NCBI RefSeq assembly: GCF_001660815.1
Contig: NZ_LYMI01000027.1
Span: 1 to 57,085 of the forward strand
Direction: 5' to 3'
DNA: 57,085 nt
From: Xanthomonas nasturtii
GTDB taxonomy: Bacteria; Pseudomonadota; Gammaproteobacteria; Xanthomonadales; Xanthomonadaceae
In this document: piece after piece, positions 26,182 to 36,200 of the stretch
Position numbering within the stretch: position 1 is the first letter of the stretch
Layout: each line of letters begins with the position of its first letter
Made by a program: the position numbers and the translations under genes
Notes under the pieces: model-generated
Seen by the model: only the letters and a program-made list of their open reading frames with translations
Told to the model about the DNA's origin: nothing
The model's database searches: none

Positions 26182-26642
26182 ACACGGTTGGCAACGCCAC
26201 AGCGCGCCGCAGTGAGCGGGTGCGGCGATGCCCGAATCGATCTCCGACGCAGTCTGCGGCCATGGCGCGCCATTCGCCCATACGGCCACACATCGACCAC
26301 TGGCGAAAGAAAACCGGACACGCGGGACATGATTTGCGCACTCCGTGCGCCAGCGCACGGTCAACTGCTGCACGCTGGGGCATCAGCTGGAGAGCTTTGT
26401 CACAGATTGCAAATTTTCTCGCGCGGGTTTGTGTCAGGCGCTGACACACGCCAGTTGCGCCGTCATGACACGCGCCACACTTTAATGATGAATTATCAAC
26501 ATCGGTGATGTTACGGGCCACGGCATAGGCGCGATACAGACAAAAATATCTGTAATTGAACGACTTGTCGCGCCCGCTCGTCCTGCCTAGGTTTGGGTTG
26601 CCCGCATCTGCGGACATCCCCCGACCACATGGAGAGTCACTG
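26182..26642. other. Long intergenic region upstream of the M35 protease
   Basis: 461 bp. The right half is relatively AT-rich (about 26400-26560) and contains the palindrome at 26430-26448, so it is a likely regulated promoter for the secreted protease. I see no small gene with an acceptable start. Confidence 0.55.
26430..26448. promoter_or_regulatory. Perfect palindrome upstream of the M35 protease, candidate operator
   Basis: TGTGTCAG-GCG-CTGACACA: 8-bp arms with a 3-bp spacer, about 195 bp before the GTG start. It shares the GTGTCA...TGACAC half sites with the palindrome at 21801. Confidence 0.5.
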
Positions 26643-27740
26643 GTGAAGAATGTTTTTCTCGCATCGTTTGCAGCAGGCACGCTTGCCGTTGTTGGCGTGC
26701 TCGGTTCGGCGCAGGCGCAGTCCGTGCGCGGCCCGGTTCCGTTGACCATCGAACTGTCGCCAGTGGCCGATCAGGCTGGCCGTCATCAAGGCAAGATCGC
26801 CGTCACCGTCACCAATAACGGCAGCCAGATCGCACGCGTGCCGACCTACCAGCTGCCGCTGAAGTCGCTGGACAACGGCATTCTGGAAGTGAGCCGCGAT
26901 GGCACGCCAGTGGACTACACCGGGCGCTTGGTCAAGCGCGGCCTGCCCAAGGCAGCCGACTTCACCATCCTGCAGCCGGGCCAGAGCGTGAAGGGTGAGG
27001 TCGATCTGGCCGGCGCCTACGACCTGTCCACCAGCGGCAACTACACCATCCAGGTGCGTTCGACCCTGCAGTACGCCTCGCTGTCCGATGGCAGCCTGAT
27101 GAAAGCCGCCAACGGCCTGCCGGCGGTGGCCACCAGCACCCCGCTTACCGTCTGGCTGGATGGCGCACGTCGCGGCGTGCAGCGCCAGCTCGCGGTCGGC
27201 CCGACCGCCGTGGTGAATGGCATCAACTACCTCAACTGCAGCACCACCCGCACCAATCAGGCCGCCAGTGCGGTCACTGCCGCGCGCAACTACTCGCAGA
27301 ACTCACGCAATTACCTCAATGCCGGCAGCACCGGGGCGCGTTACACCACCTGGTTCGGCGCTTATAACGCCTCGCGCTACAGCCGGGTCAGCTCCAACTT
27401 CGTCAACATCGACAATGCGCTGGACCAGAACAACGGCCAGCTGACGATCAACTGCAGCTGCGAAGCGGATCTGGCGGATGCCTTCGCCTACGTCTATCCG
27501 AACCAGCCGTACGAGATCCACGTGTGCAACGCCTTCTGGAGCGCGTCGACCACCGGCACCGATTCCAAGGCCGGCACGCTGGTGCACGAGACCAGCCATT
27601 TCACCGTGGTGGCCGGCACCCAGGACCGCGTCTACGGCCAGTCCGGCGCGCGCAGCCTGGCGATCAGCAACCCGGCCCAGGCGATTACCAATGCCGACAG
27701 CCACGAGTACTTCGCCGAAAACACTCCGGCGCAGAACTGA
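26643..27740 (+). CDS. Secreted M35-family (deuterolysin-type) metalloendopeptidase
   Basis: 365 residues from GTG 26643, with TGGAGAG just upstream. Residues 1-25 form a Sec signal (cleavage after AQA). A beta-sandwich-like prodomain (about 30-190) precedes the catalytic domain. The aspzincin signature is complete: HETSH (H315, E316, H319) followed by GTQDRVYG, in which D328 is the third zinc ligand. Four cysteines (NCST, CSCEAD, HVCNAFW) can form disulfides as in fungal deuterolysins. This family cuts peptidyl-lysine or basic proteins, so an extracellular protease is predicted, possibly exported by type II secretion. A strong hairpin terminates it. Confidence 0.92.
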   Translation: MKNVFLASFAAGTLAVVGVLGSAQAQSVRGPVPLTIELSPVADQAGRHQGKIAVTVTNNGSQIARVPTYQLPLKSLDNGILEVSRDGTPVDYTGRLVKRGLPKAADFTILQPGQSVKGEVDLAGAYDLSTSGNYTIQVRSTLQYASLSDGSLMKAANGLPAVATSTPLTVWLDGARRGVQRQLAVGPTAVVNGINYLNCSTTRTNQAASAVTAARNYSQNSRNYLNAGSTGARYTTWFGAYNASRYSRVSSNFVNIDNALDQNNGQLTINCSCEADLADAFAYVYPNQPYEIHVCNAFWSASTTGTDSKAGTLVHETSHFTVVAGTQDRVYGQSGARSLAISNPAQAITNADSHEYFAENTPAQN

Positions 27741-27762
27741 TCCAGCCATCGTCTGAAACGAC

Positions 27763-27790
27763 AAAGGCCCGGCAGCGATGCCGGGCCTTT
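27763..27790. terminator. Hairpin terminator shared by convergent genes
   Basis: A perfect 12-bp stem (AAAGGCCCGGCA / TGCCGGGCCTTT) with a GCGA loop. The A and T ends of the stem supply a short U-tract on either strand, between the M35 gene and the convergent DUF4870 gene. Confidence 0.85.
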
Positions 27791-27806
27791 GCGTTACGCG
27801 GCCAGA

Positions 27807-28196
27807 TTACTTGACCAGGCGCAGCGTGAACGGATAGCGGTAATACTCGCCGTTATTGGCCTTGACCGCGGCCAGGATGCAGAACACCAGGCTACCGATC
27901 CATACCAGGGTGGGCAGGAAGGACAGAATGCCGAACGACACCATGGCCAGGATCACCGCCACGATCATGGCCAGGGTCACCGAGATCTGGAAGTTCAACG
28001 CTTCCTTGGCCTGATCGGTGGCGAACGGCTTGGACGGGCTGGCGTCCTTGCTGATCAGCCAGATCACCAGCGCGCCGACGAAGTAAGTCACGATGCCCAG
28101 CAAATGTGCGGCCAGCGCCAGGGTGCGTTCCTCCGACGGCGTGCTGGTGCCGATCGGCGGTGGCGGCGGTGCGGCGTGGGTGTCGAATTCGCTCAT
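27807..28196 (-). CDS. DUF4870 (Tic20-like) membrane protein
   Basis: 129 residues. A Pro-rich N-terminus (THAAPPPPPIG) leads into EERTLALAAHLLGIVTYFVGALVIWLI and FATDQAKEALNFQI, the DUF4870 hallmarks, then two further hydrophobic segments; about three to four transmembrane helices in all. Function in bacteria is not established. It is a single gene, convergent with the M35 protease. Confidence 0.88.
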   Translation of the reverse strand: MSEFDTHAAPPPPPIGTSTPSEERTLALAAHLLGIVTYFVGALVIWLISKDASPSKPFATDQAKEALNFQISVTLAMIVAVILAMVSFGILSFLPTLVWIGSLVFCILAAVKANNGEYYRYPFTLRLVK

Positions 28197-28423
28197 ATGT
28201 CTCCCCGAACATGATTGTGGTGCGGCGGACTATAACAACGATTCAGCTAGCCACCAGTGTGGGCCGCCATGGTCTCTCACGGCGGCCGGTCCGGTCCGTG
28301 CAGTGCGCACCACCCGGACCCGACGTCCCCACCCACTACATGGCAAGACGGACGCCTGCATGATTCATGCGTCACTGCGCCCGAGCGCAGGCGGCGCATT
28401 GACCCGGCACACGAACGCCGCGC

Positions 28424-29791
28424 TCAGCTATCGCCCGCCACGGTCATCCGGTTGACCAGAACCGGGCCGATCTTGACGTGCGACCGAGGATCGACATCGC
28501 TGCCCACCGCTTCGATGCCGGCGAACATGTCGCGCAGGTTGCCGGCGATGGTCAGGCCATCCACCGGGTAGGCGATGGCACCGTTCTCGATCCAGAAGCC
28601 GCCGGCACCGCGCGAATAATCGCCGGTCACCGGGTTGACGCCGTTGCCCATCAGTTCGGTCACCAGCAGGCCGCGCGACATGCCGGCAATCATCGACGCC
28701 AGATCGCCGGCGTTGGCGGTGACCTGCAGGTTGTGCACGCCGCCGGCATTGGCGGTGGTCTGCAAGCCCAGCTTGCGTGCCGAGTAGCTGCCCAGCACAT
28801 AGCGCTGCAGCACGCCATCGGTGATCAGTGCGGACTGCCGCGTGGCGACGCCTTCGCCATCGAATGCGGCAGAGCGCAGCCCGCGGCGCAGATGCGGCAG
28901 TTCTTCGATGGTGAACCAGTCCGGGAACAGCTTGGTGCCGACGCTGTCGAGCAGGAAGCTGGCGCGGCGATACAGCGCGCCGCCGGAGACCGCACCGAGC
29001 AGATGACCGACCAGCGAGCGCGCCACTTCCGGGGCGAACAGCACCGGCAACTGGCCGGTGGGCAGCGAGCGCGGCTGCAGACGCGCCAGGGTGCGCTCGG
29101 CGGCATGGCGGCCAATGGCCTCCGGCGCTTCGAGGTCTTCGCGCGCCAGGGCGCTGCTGTACCAGCCGTCGCGCTGCATGCCGTCGCCCTGCCCGGCAAT
29201 CAACGCGCAGCTGATCGAATGATGGGTGCCGCGTTCGCGGCCGATGAAGCCATGCGAGTTGGCGTACACCGACAGGCTGAGCCCGGTGCTGGCCGAGGCG
29301 CCGTCGGAATTGCTGATGCGTGCGTCGGCGTCGCGGCCAGCGCTTTCGCAGGCCAGCGCCAGGTCGACTGCGGTGTCGGCGTCCAGCGCCCACGGATGCC
29401 AGCTGTCCAGCTCGGGGAACTCGCGCGCCATCAGCTCCGGGTCGGCCAGGCCGGCGGCCACGTCGTCTTCGGTATAGCGGGCGATCGCGCAGGCCTGCGC
29501 AACGGTGGATTCCAGGCTGGATTCCTGCAGATCGGCAGTGCTGGCGCTGCCCTTGCGCTTGCCGAAGTAGACCGTGACCGCAATGCCGCGGTCGCGGGTG
29601 GATTCGACCGTTTCCACATCGCCGAGCCGCACATTGACGTCCAGGCCGCGCTCTTCGCTGCAGCTCACCTCGGCCTGGGTGGCGCCGGCCGCGCGTGCGC
29701 GCTCGAGCAGGCGCTGCGCGATGTCGGTGAGCGCGTCCAGGCGCTGCAGGCTGTCGTCGGTGACACGGATTTCGGAGGAGAGTGCGTTCAA
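28424..29791 (-). CDS. pmbA: Metalloprotease PmbA/TldE subunit
   Basis: 455 residues. The start is a TTG at 29791 with AAGGA at good spacing; no ATG is available near the homology start. Motifs of the PmbA half of the TldD/TldE protease are present: [23 protein letters not shown], the [18 protein letters not shown] segment, and [23 protein letters not shown]. The TldD/TldE heterodimer degrades unfolded peptides, matures microcin-type peptides and acts on CcdA. The TldD partner is 1 kb away on the same strand. The region upstream of the start is a 54-bp tandem repeat array shared with divergent darP. Confidence 0.93.
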   Translation of the reverse strand: MNALSSEIRVTDDSLQRLDALTDIAQRLLERARAAGATQAEVSCSEERGLDVNVRLGDVETVESTRDRGIAVTVYFGKRKGSASTADLQESSLESTVAQACAIARYTEDDVAAGLADPELMAREFPELDSWHPWALDADTAVDLALACESAGRDADARISNSDGASASTGLSLSVYANSHGFIGRERGTHHSISCALIAGQGDGMQRDGWYSSALAREDLEAPEAIGRHAAERTLARLQPRSLPTGQLPVLFAPEVARSLVGHLLGAVSGGALYRRASFLLDSVGTKLFPDWFTIEELPHLRRGLRSAAFDGEGVATRQSALITDGVLQRYVLGSYSARKLGLQTTANAGGVHNLQVTANAGDLASMIAGMSRGLLVTELMGNGVNPVTGDYSRGAGGFWIENGAIAYPVDGLTIAGNLRDMFAGIEAVGSDVDPRSHVKIGPVLVNRMTVAGDS

Positions 29792-29809
29792 TGCTTTATC
29801 CTTGGGAAC

Positions 29810-29971
29810 GCGGATCCGTCCGCGAAAGCCCGGCCAACCGTGGCCGGAGTGTTTGATGTGGATGCGGATCCGTCCGCGAACGCTCGGCCGTTCCTGGCCG
29901 CAGTGTCTGAATTGAGTGCGGAGTATTCCGCCGGCGTCCGGCCGTTCAAGGCCGGAGATGTTCTATCAACC
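29810..29971. repeat. Three tandem 54-bp units in the pmbA-darP divergent promoter region
   Basis: Units at 29810-29863, 29864-29917 and 29918-29971, with no gaps. Each has a GCGGA...TCCGC palindrome (15 bp), a 6-bp linker, a CGGCC...GGCCG palindrome (16 bp) and a 17-bp tail. Units 1 and 2 share the first 15 bases exactly; unit 3 is more diverged (GCGGAGTATTCCGCC) but keeps the pairing. 54 is divisible by three, so both strands stay open through the array. Confidence 0.88.
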
Positions 29972-29992
29972 AAGTTTCGGGATGTAGTGGCA

Positions 29993-30571
29993 ATGCGCGG
30001 ACGCGATGAACAGACCGGTGAATTTCGCGGCGCCAGCCGTAGCCAGCAGCGGCGCGAGGCGCTGGAAATTTTCGACCTGGGCGAAAAGCTGGTGGCGCTG
30101 ACCCCGGCGCAGCTGGCCAAGTTGCCGGTGCCCGAGTCGCTGATCCCGCATATCGAAGAGAGCAAGCGCATCACCTCGCATATCGCGCACAAGCGGCAGC
30201 TGGCGTTTCTGGCCAAGCACATGCGCCGCGAGGACGATGAAACCCTGGCAGCGATCCGCGATGCGCTGGATGCCAACAGCGACACCGCGCGCCGCGAAGT
30301 GGCGGCGATCCATCGGGTCGAACGCTGGCGCGAGCGCCTGCTCGCCGAAGGCGACGTCGCACTGGCCGAACTGCTGGAAGCCTACCCGGCCGCCGACCGC
30401 CAGCAACTGCGTCAGCTGGTGCGCAACGCGATCCACGAACGCGCCAAGAACAAGCCCCCGCGGGCCTACCGCGAACTGTTCCAGGTGCTGCGCGACCTGT
30501 CTCACGAGCAGGGATTGGAGAGTGGGGATTCGGGATTGGACGACGACCAGGACCTGGAAGACGACGAATAG
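29993..30571 (+). CDS. darP: Ribosome biogenesis factor DarP (YjgA/DUF615)
   Basis: 192 residues from ATG 29993. The YjgA signature is clear: [59 protein letters not shown], and the basic [21 protein letters not shown]. The protein is a late 50S assembly factor near the peptidyl-transferase centre. The frame extends far upstream but is antisense to pmbA, so those codons are not used. The acidic tail ([18 protein letters not shown]) is encoded in part by the GGGATTCGGGATTGG dispersed repeat, an addition beyond the usual C-terminus. Confidence 0.92.
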   Translation: MRGRDEQTGEFRGASRSQQRREALEIFDLGEKLVALTPAQLAKLPVPESLIPHIEESKRITSHIAHKRQLAFLAKHMRREDDETLAAIRDALDANSDTARREVAAIHRVERWRERLLAEGDVALAELLEAYPAADRQQLRQLVRNAIHERAKNKPPRAYRELFQVLRDLSHEQGLESGDSGLDDDQDLEDDE

Positions 30572-30792
30572 CACCTGGCGGCCGCCAATCGCCGAGCCGC
30601 TCAACCAGCGCCTCCGCCGCTGCCAACCGCGGCAGCATGCGTCCACCATCAGCAACCCGGGTAGGCGACACCTGAGCGCCGAGGATGCTGCGCGCCTCTA
30701 CCGCCGCGCTTCCCAATGCTCTGATCCCGCATCGCGGCTTCAAGACCGACGCAGCGCAGGGCACGGCCACATGGCGCCCCGCTCCTGCCGTT

Positions 30793-30830
30793 GCGAATCC
30801 CCAATCCCGATTCCCGAATCCCCGCATCTC
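30793..30830. repeat. Short dispersed repeat of the GAATCCC(C/G)AATCCC type
   Basis: Reads GAATCCCCAATCCCGATTCC then CGAATCCCCGC, touching the tldD stop codon. Related GGGATT-type arrays occur at 30517-30539 (inside darP), 37167-37205 and 37268-37307. Confidence 0.65.
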
Positions 30831-32274
30831 AGGCCTGCGTTCCGCCAACCGTGATGCCGTCGATCAACAGCGACGGCTGGCCGACGCCGACCGGCACGCT
30901 TTGCCCATCCTTGCCGCACACGCCCACGCCTTCGTCCAGTGCAAGATCATTTCCGATCATGCGCACCTTCTGCATGGTCTCCGGGCCGTTGCCGATCAAC
31001 GTGGCGCCCTTGACCGGTGCGGTGACCTTGCCGTCTTCGATCAGGTAGGCCTCGGTGGCCGAGAACACGTACTTGCCGCTGGTGATGTCGACCTGGCCGC
31101 CGCCGAAGTTCACCGCGTAGATGCCCTTCTTGACCGAGCGGATCATCTCTTCCGGGTCGTGCTGGCCGGCGCGCATGTAGGTGTTGGTCATGCGCGGCAT
31201 GGTCAGGTGCGCGAACGATTCGCGGCGGCCGTTGCCGGTGGGCGCCACGCCCATCAGACGCGCGTTGTGGGTGTCCTGCATGTAGCCGACCAGTACGCCG
31301 TCTTCGATCAGCGTGGTGCATTGGGTCGGGGTGCCTTCGTCGTCGATGTTGAGCGAGCCGCGCCGGCCGTCCAGGGTGCCGTCATCGACGATGGTCACGC
31401 CCGGCGAGGCCACGCGCTCGCCCATGCGCCCGGCGTAGACGCTGGTGCCCTTGCGATTGAAGTCGCCTTCCAGACCGTGGCCGACCGCTTCGTGCAGCAG
31501 CACGCCCGGCCAACCGGGACCGAGCACCACCGGCATCACGCCGGCCGGCGCAGGAATCGCGTCCAGGTTGACCAGCGCCTGGCGCAGCGCTTCGCGCGCG
31601 AAATCTTCCGGGCGCCCATCGGCGAATAGCTCGGCGTAGCCGTAGCGCCCGCCGCCGCCGGAATAGCCGGATTCGCGACGCCCGCCCTGTTCGACGATCA
31701 CCTGCACGTTCATGCGCACCAGCGGACGCACATCGGCTGCCAGCACACCATCGCTGCGGGCGATCAACACCGTGTCCACACCACCGGACAGGCTCACCAT
31801 CACCTGCTTGACGCGCGGGTCGGCAGCGCGCAGGTACTGGTCGATGCGGCGCAGCAGGTCCACCTTGGTGGCGCTGTCCATGTCGTCGATGGGATCGGTG
31901 GCCGGGTACAGCGCGCGGCCGTTGCCGCGCACCAGCGAACGGGTGGATTGCGCCCCGCCCTCACGCGAGATCGCGCGCGCGGACTGCGCGGCTTCCAGCA
32001 GCGCATCGCGATGGATGTCGTCGGAATACGCAAAGCCGGTTTTCTCGCCGGCGATCGCGCGCACGCCCACGCCCTGTTCGATGGAATGCGCACCGTCCTT
32101 GACGATGCCGTCTTCCACGCTCCAGCTCTCGCGCCGCGAATGCTGGAAATACAGATCGCCGAAGTCGATGCCCGGGCCCAACAGGGCGCCGAAGGTGCGG
32201 TCGAGATGGCCGGCGTCCAGGCCGGAAGGAAGCAGCAGCCGGGTTTCGGCCAGAGTGAGAGCGTTATCGGTCAT
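30829..32274 (-). CDS. tldD: Metalloprotease TldD
   Basis: 481 residues from ATG 32274. The zinc-binding HEAVGH (H261, E262, H266) is followed by GLEGD, the conserved HExxxH motif of the active subunit. Other family blocks are [24 protein letters not shown] near the N-terminus and [25 protein letters not shown] near the C-terminus. Together with PmbA it forms the TldD/E protease that degrades unstructured peptides fed through a narrow channel. It is separated from yhdP by a plus-strand DUF6065-like gene, although tldD commonly follows yhdP directly. Confidence 0.95.
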   Translation of the reverse strand: MTDNALTLAETRLLLPSGLDAGHLDRTFGALLGPGIDFGDLYFQHSRRESWSVEDGIVKDGAHSIEQGVGVRAIAGEKTGFAYSDDIHRDALLEAAQSARAISREGGAQSTRSLVRGNGRALYPATDPIDDMDSATKVDLLRRIDQYLRAADPRVKQVMVSLSGGVDTVLIARSDGVLAADVRPLVRMNVQVIVEQGGRRESGYSGGGGRYGYAELFADGRPEDFAREALRQALVNLDAIPAPAGVMPVVLGPGWPGVLLHEAVGHGLEGDFNRKGTSVYAGRMGERVASPGVTIVDDGTLDGRRGSLNIDDEGTPTQCTTLIEDGVLVGYMQDTHNARLMGVAPTGNGRRESFAHLTMPRMTNTYMRAGQHDPEEMIRSVKKGIYAVNFGGGQVDITSGKYVFSATEAYLIEDGKVTAPVKGATLIGNGPETMQKVRMIGNDLALDEGVGVCGKDGQSVPVGVGQPSLLIDGITVGGTQA

Positions 32275-32371
32275 GTGGTCAGGATGGGGCCCGCGCGCCG
32301 GGGAGACAAGTCGTTCGGCTGAACATGCGGCGCCGCTATCACTGCCGCCAGCTCTTATCGATCGCCCGCGC

Positions 32372-33120
32372 ATGAAGTTCATCGCCCACGTTCTGGATGG
32401 CCACACGCTGGACATCCGCCCCGCCCCGCATGAGCGCGCGTGGATGGACGCCACCGACCAGCGCTACGCCTACCGTTGCCTGCCGCTGGCGATCGCCAAT
32501 GCGCATGGTTCAGAGCTGCTGTGCCAGTCCGGGTTCGACGCCAGCTGGGACGGCGGCGACGCGCTGGCGGCGATCACCATCAACGCTGATCCAGACACGG
32601 TTGCACCGGCGATCAGCCACTTCGGTCAGGGCGTGCTGACCTTCCACGTGCCCTGCCTGTTCCGCACCGACACCGGCATCGATCTGTTCGTCACCGGGCC
32701 CTTGAACCGGCCCAAGGATGGCATCGGCGCGCTGAGCGGGCTGGTGGAAACCGACTGGCCCCGCACACCTTCACCATGAACTGGCGCTTCACCCGGCCCG
32801 GGCGGGTGCGCTTCGAGGCAGGCGAGCCGTTCTGTCATCTGTTCCCGCTGCAACGGCAGTTGATCGAACAGGTGCAGCCGCAGTGGAAGCCGCTTTCCGA
32901 AACGCCGCAGCTGGCGCAGCAACATGCCGACTGGACGCACAGCCGTACGCGTTTTCTGGATGCACTGCCGGATGCGCGTTCGGCGGCGGCGCGTGAAAAA
33001 TGGCAACGCGGCTACTTTCTGGGCGTACCCGCGCCTGGGCAGCCGCCGACGCATGGGCACCGCTCGCGGCTGCGCTTGCCGATGTTTACGCGCGCCGACA
33101 GCGACAGCCCGGCCGAATGA
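32372..33120 (+). pseudogene. DUF6065-like gene split by a one-base frameshift (or two coupled frames)
   Basis: Frame one (32372-32779, 135 codons, [10 protein letters not shown]...) and frame two (32776-33120, 114 codons, MNWRFTRPGR...) look like the two halves of one DUF6065-type protein of about 250 residues. Frame one breaks at ...GLVETDW and ends PRTPSP. Frame two, read just upstream of its ATG, gives APHTFTMNWRFTRPG, which continues VETDW naturally. Adding one G at the GACTGGCCCC junction (about 32757-32761) restores a single frame. The frames overlap as ATGA, so coupled translation of two polypeptides is formally possible. A sequencing error is the third option. The family's function is unknown, and the DUF name is from memory. 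Confidence 0.65.
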
Positions 33121-33240
33121 ATGCCGCAATGCGTCGGCATGCACGGCGTGCCAGCTGCCGCGTGTGCCGCATTCGATCAATTCAAGGGTTGAGAGCCCAA
33201 TAAGCACCGACGCTCGCTAACGCGCACGCAATCCGGTGCG

Positions 33241-36200
33241 TCAGCGTGGCGACCGACCGGGCGGGCGTGGCGTGCCTGGCATTGCGGTTGGTGCGGCCGG
33301 TTTGCTCGGCGCACGCTCGCGCGCTTCGCGCTCCACCACGTCCACCTGCGGGTCTTTCCACGGCCCGGTGACGTGATAGGTCTTGGCTCCGATCGCACCC
33401 AGCGGTTTGCCCAGCACCGCATTGGCCGCCGCACCCACCGCCGCGCCGACCGGGCCGCCGGCCACCGCACCGACCACGGTCAGCAGGTTGCCGGCCTTCG
33501 GGTTCACGTCCACGGTCTGGTCGAAGGTCTGCGCGCGCAGGTCGGTCTGGCCGCGGATGGCGATGTCCGCAGCCGGGCCTTCGATGCGGATGGCGTCGGT
33601 CCGTGCGAAGCCCTCGCCGAAGCGCACTTCGCCGGCCAGCTTGTTGAAGGCCAAACCCTTGGAGAAGAAATCGCGGAAGTCGAACATCAGCCGGCGCGGC
33701 AGCTGCGCCACGCTGAGCAGGCCGAGCACGCGCCCGGCGCCCGGGTCCACTTCCAGCAACTGGCCGTTGCGTACGTCCACGCGCAGGTTGCCGTCCAGCG
33801 AGCCGAGCGCGAAGCCGGTCGGCGAGCCCTGCCAGCCGGCATTGAGTTCCAGCTGGCCTTCGCCGCCGCGCAGCTGGCCGCCCAGGGTGAGGTTCTGCAG
33901 CAGATTGCCCAGGTTGCGGCTGTCCACGCGCGCCGACAGACGCGTGCTGGCCGCAGCGCCCTTGCCGCGCCAGGCGCCGGTCAGGCCGATGTTCTGGTCG
34001 TTGGAGCGCAGCTGCAGCTGGTCCACCTGCATGCCATCGGTGAGTCGGCTGCTGCGCAGGGTGGCCGCGCCGAGAGTCATCTTGCCGACCTGCAGATCGT
34101 CGATATCCAGCGCCAGCGGCGGGATCGAGACCGGGTCGAATTCGGCCACCGCGCGGCGTGCAGGTTCCGGCAAGGCGCCGGCCAGCGGGTCGCCGGGCTC
34201 GGGCGCAACCGGCTCGGCAGGCGCTGCCACCGGCTGCCAATGCACCGTCTTCAGCGTGCCCTGCACCGTTGCACCGTCGGCCGTGGGAACAATGAGCTGG
34301 CCGGCCAGCGAGGGGCCATCCAGCGTCACCGCCACCGCATCGCGGGTGGGGCGCAGGCGCAGGCGCGTCTGCGGGAATACGCCACCGATCATCAGTAGCC
34401 GGTCCGCCTGCACGTCCACCTGCTGCAGCGGCACCGCGTCTTTCTTGGGAATGGCCGGCTGGCCGGGCAGCGGCGGCATGTCCGCATCGCTGCTGCTGCG
34501 CGCCAGGCTGATCCAGTCGATCGCATCCAGCGAGGCGGTGCGGCCGGTGACCACCAGCCCGTTGGCCGGCGGCCGTTCGGTCACCGTGTCGGTGCCCATC
34601 ACCACGCGCACGCCGGTCCGCTCGCCGTGGCTGCTGGCCTTGAGCGCCACCAGCTTGCCGAAGGCCACATCGATATCGCCATCGCCCACCGGCAGCGCGA
34701 CCTTGACCTGGGTGTCCAGCGGTTGGGGGGCGGCCTTGTCCAGCGGTGCGGGCAGATCCAGCGTGGTGCCGACCAGGTCCGAGCGCAGCGTCAGCATCGC
34801 ATTCGCACCGGTCTGCCCTGGCGGCGGCAGCGGCACATCCACACCCACCTGCCAGGGCGCGCTGCCGTGCACGTACGGGCGCAGCCATTCCATCTGCGGT
34901 GCGCGGTCGAACAGTTCCTTGGCATCCAGGGTGGCGCCAAGCCGCGCCTCGAAGGCTTGCCTGGGGTCGTGCACGAAGCCGCCTGCACGCAACGACAGCT
35001 CGCCGCTGCGGCCCTGGTGCTGCACGCTCAACTGCTCGGCGGCGAAGCCGGTGTCGCGGTACTCGGCCTGCCCACTGACCTGGTCGAAGGCCAGATTCCA
35101 GCGCGCGTCGGCCAGCTGGGCGCCCTGCAAGGCCACCGTGCCTTGCAGATGGCCGCCCACACCCTTGGTACGCAACGGACGCAGCAGATCGAAGCTCACC
35201 GCAGCCGGCCCGGACACGGTGAGGTTGCGCAAGGTGTCGCCATAGCGCCGCTCCAGCGGACTCTTGCGCAACGTGCCGAGCAGCTGCGCCGCATCGGCCT
35301 GGGTGGAAGCGCGCACATAGAGCTCGGAGGTGGCGAAGCTGGCAATGCCGGCGTCCAGGCTCGCGATCGGCGTGCCGGCAAGATCGCCTTTACCCTGCAG
35401 CGAAAAACCGTTGCCGATGAAGCGTAAATCGGCTTGCACCTGCTCCATTGCCGGCCAGTCAGGGCTGAAGCGGATCACGCCATCGCGGATCTGCCCGAAT
35501 GCTTCGAAGCGCCCGTCGTTGGTGTCGAACGGCCACTCGTCCAGATCGCCACTGATCAGGCCGGTGCCGCCGGTGACGGTGCCGCCGGCCACCGCCATGT
35601 CCAGCCAATCGATGGCGGCCTTGCTCAACTTGGAGCGGATCCAGAACTTGCGTGCCACCGGCAGCGCCACATCGTCCAGCTGCGCGGCCAGCTGCATACG
35701 CGGGCGGCTGCCATCGTTCTGGAACCACAGCCCGCCGCGCACGTTGGCGCCGTATTCCTTGGCCTGCACGCGAAGCGCCGCGGTGGCGACCTGCCAGCCA
35801 GTGCCTTCGCGCCAGCCGACGATCTTGCCGGCCAACTGGATCTCATGCACCACGCCGAAACCGGTCGGCCAATCGAAGCGCAGCGTGGCGTCGGGCGCGG
35901 TGTCCAGTTCCACGCCCTGCGCATCGCCATCGATGTTGCCGCGCAGGCCGCTGATGCCCGGCGAATTGCCCACCGGCAGAAACCCCAACTCTTCGATCCG
36001 GGCCTGCGCCCGTAATGCACCGCCCTGCTCGCCGGCGATCTGCAGGTCGGCCACGCGCAGCTGCGGTTTGGACAGGCTCAGCCAGCGCCGCACGCCGGGC
36101 GACAACCGTTCGCTCAACGCGGCCGCAGCGATCAGGCCCGAGACGTCCACCTGTTTGCCCACCACCGCATAGTGGCGCCCACCGGCAATGCTCAGCCCGT

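Noticed and set aside
29810..29971. 54-bp repeats as a CRISPR array
   Set aside because: The units abut without spacers and no cas genes are present; each unit is itself two palindromes.
28478..29990. Long N-terminal extension of darP (about 505 codons upstream of ATG 29993)
   Set aside because: It is antisense to pmbA, which has full-length homology. Family homology begins right after ATG 29993.
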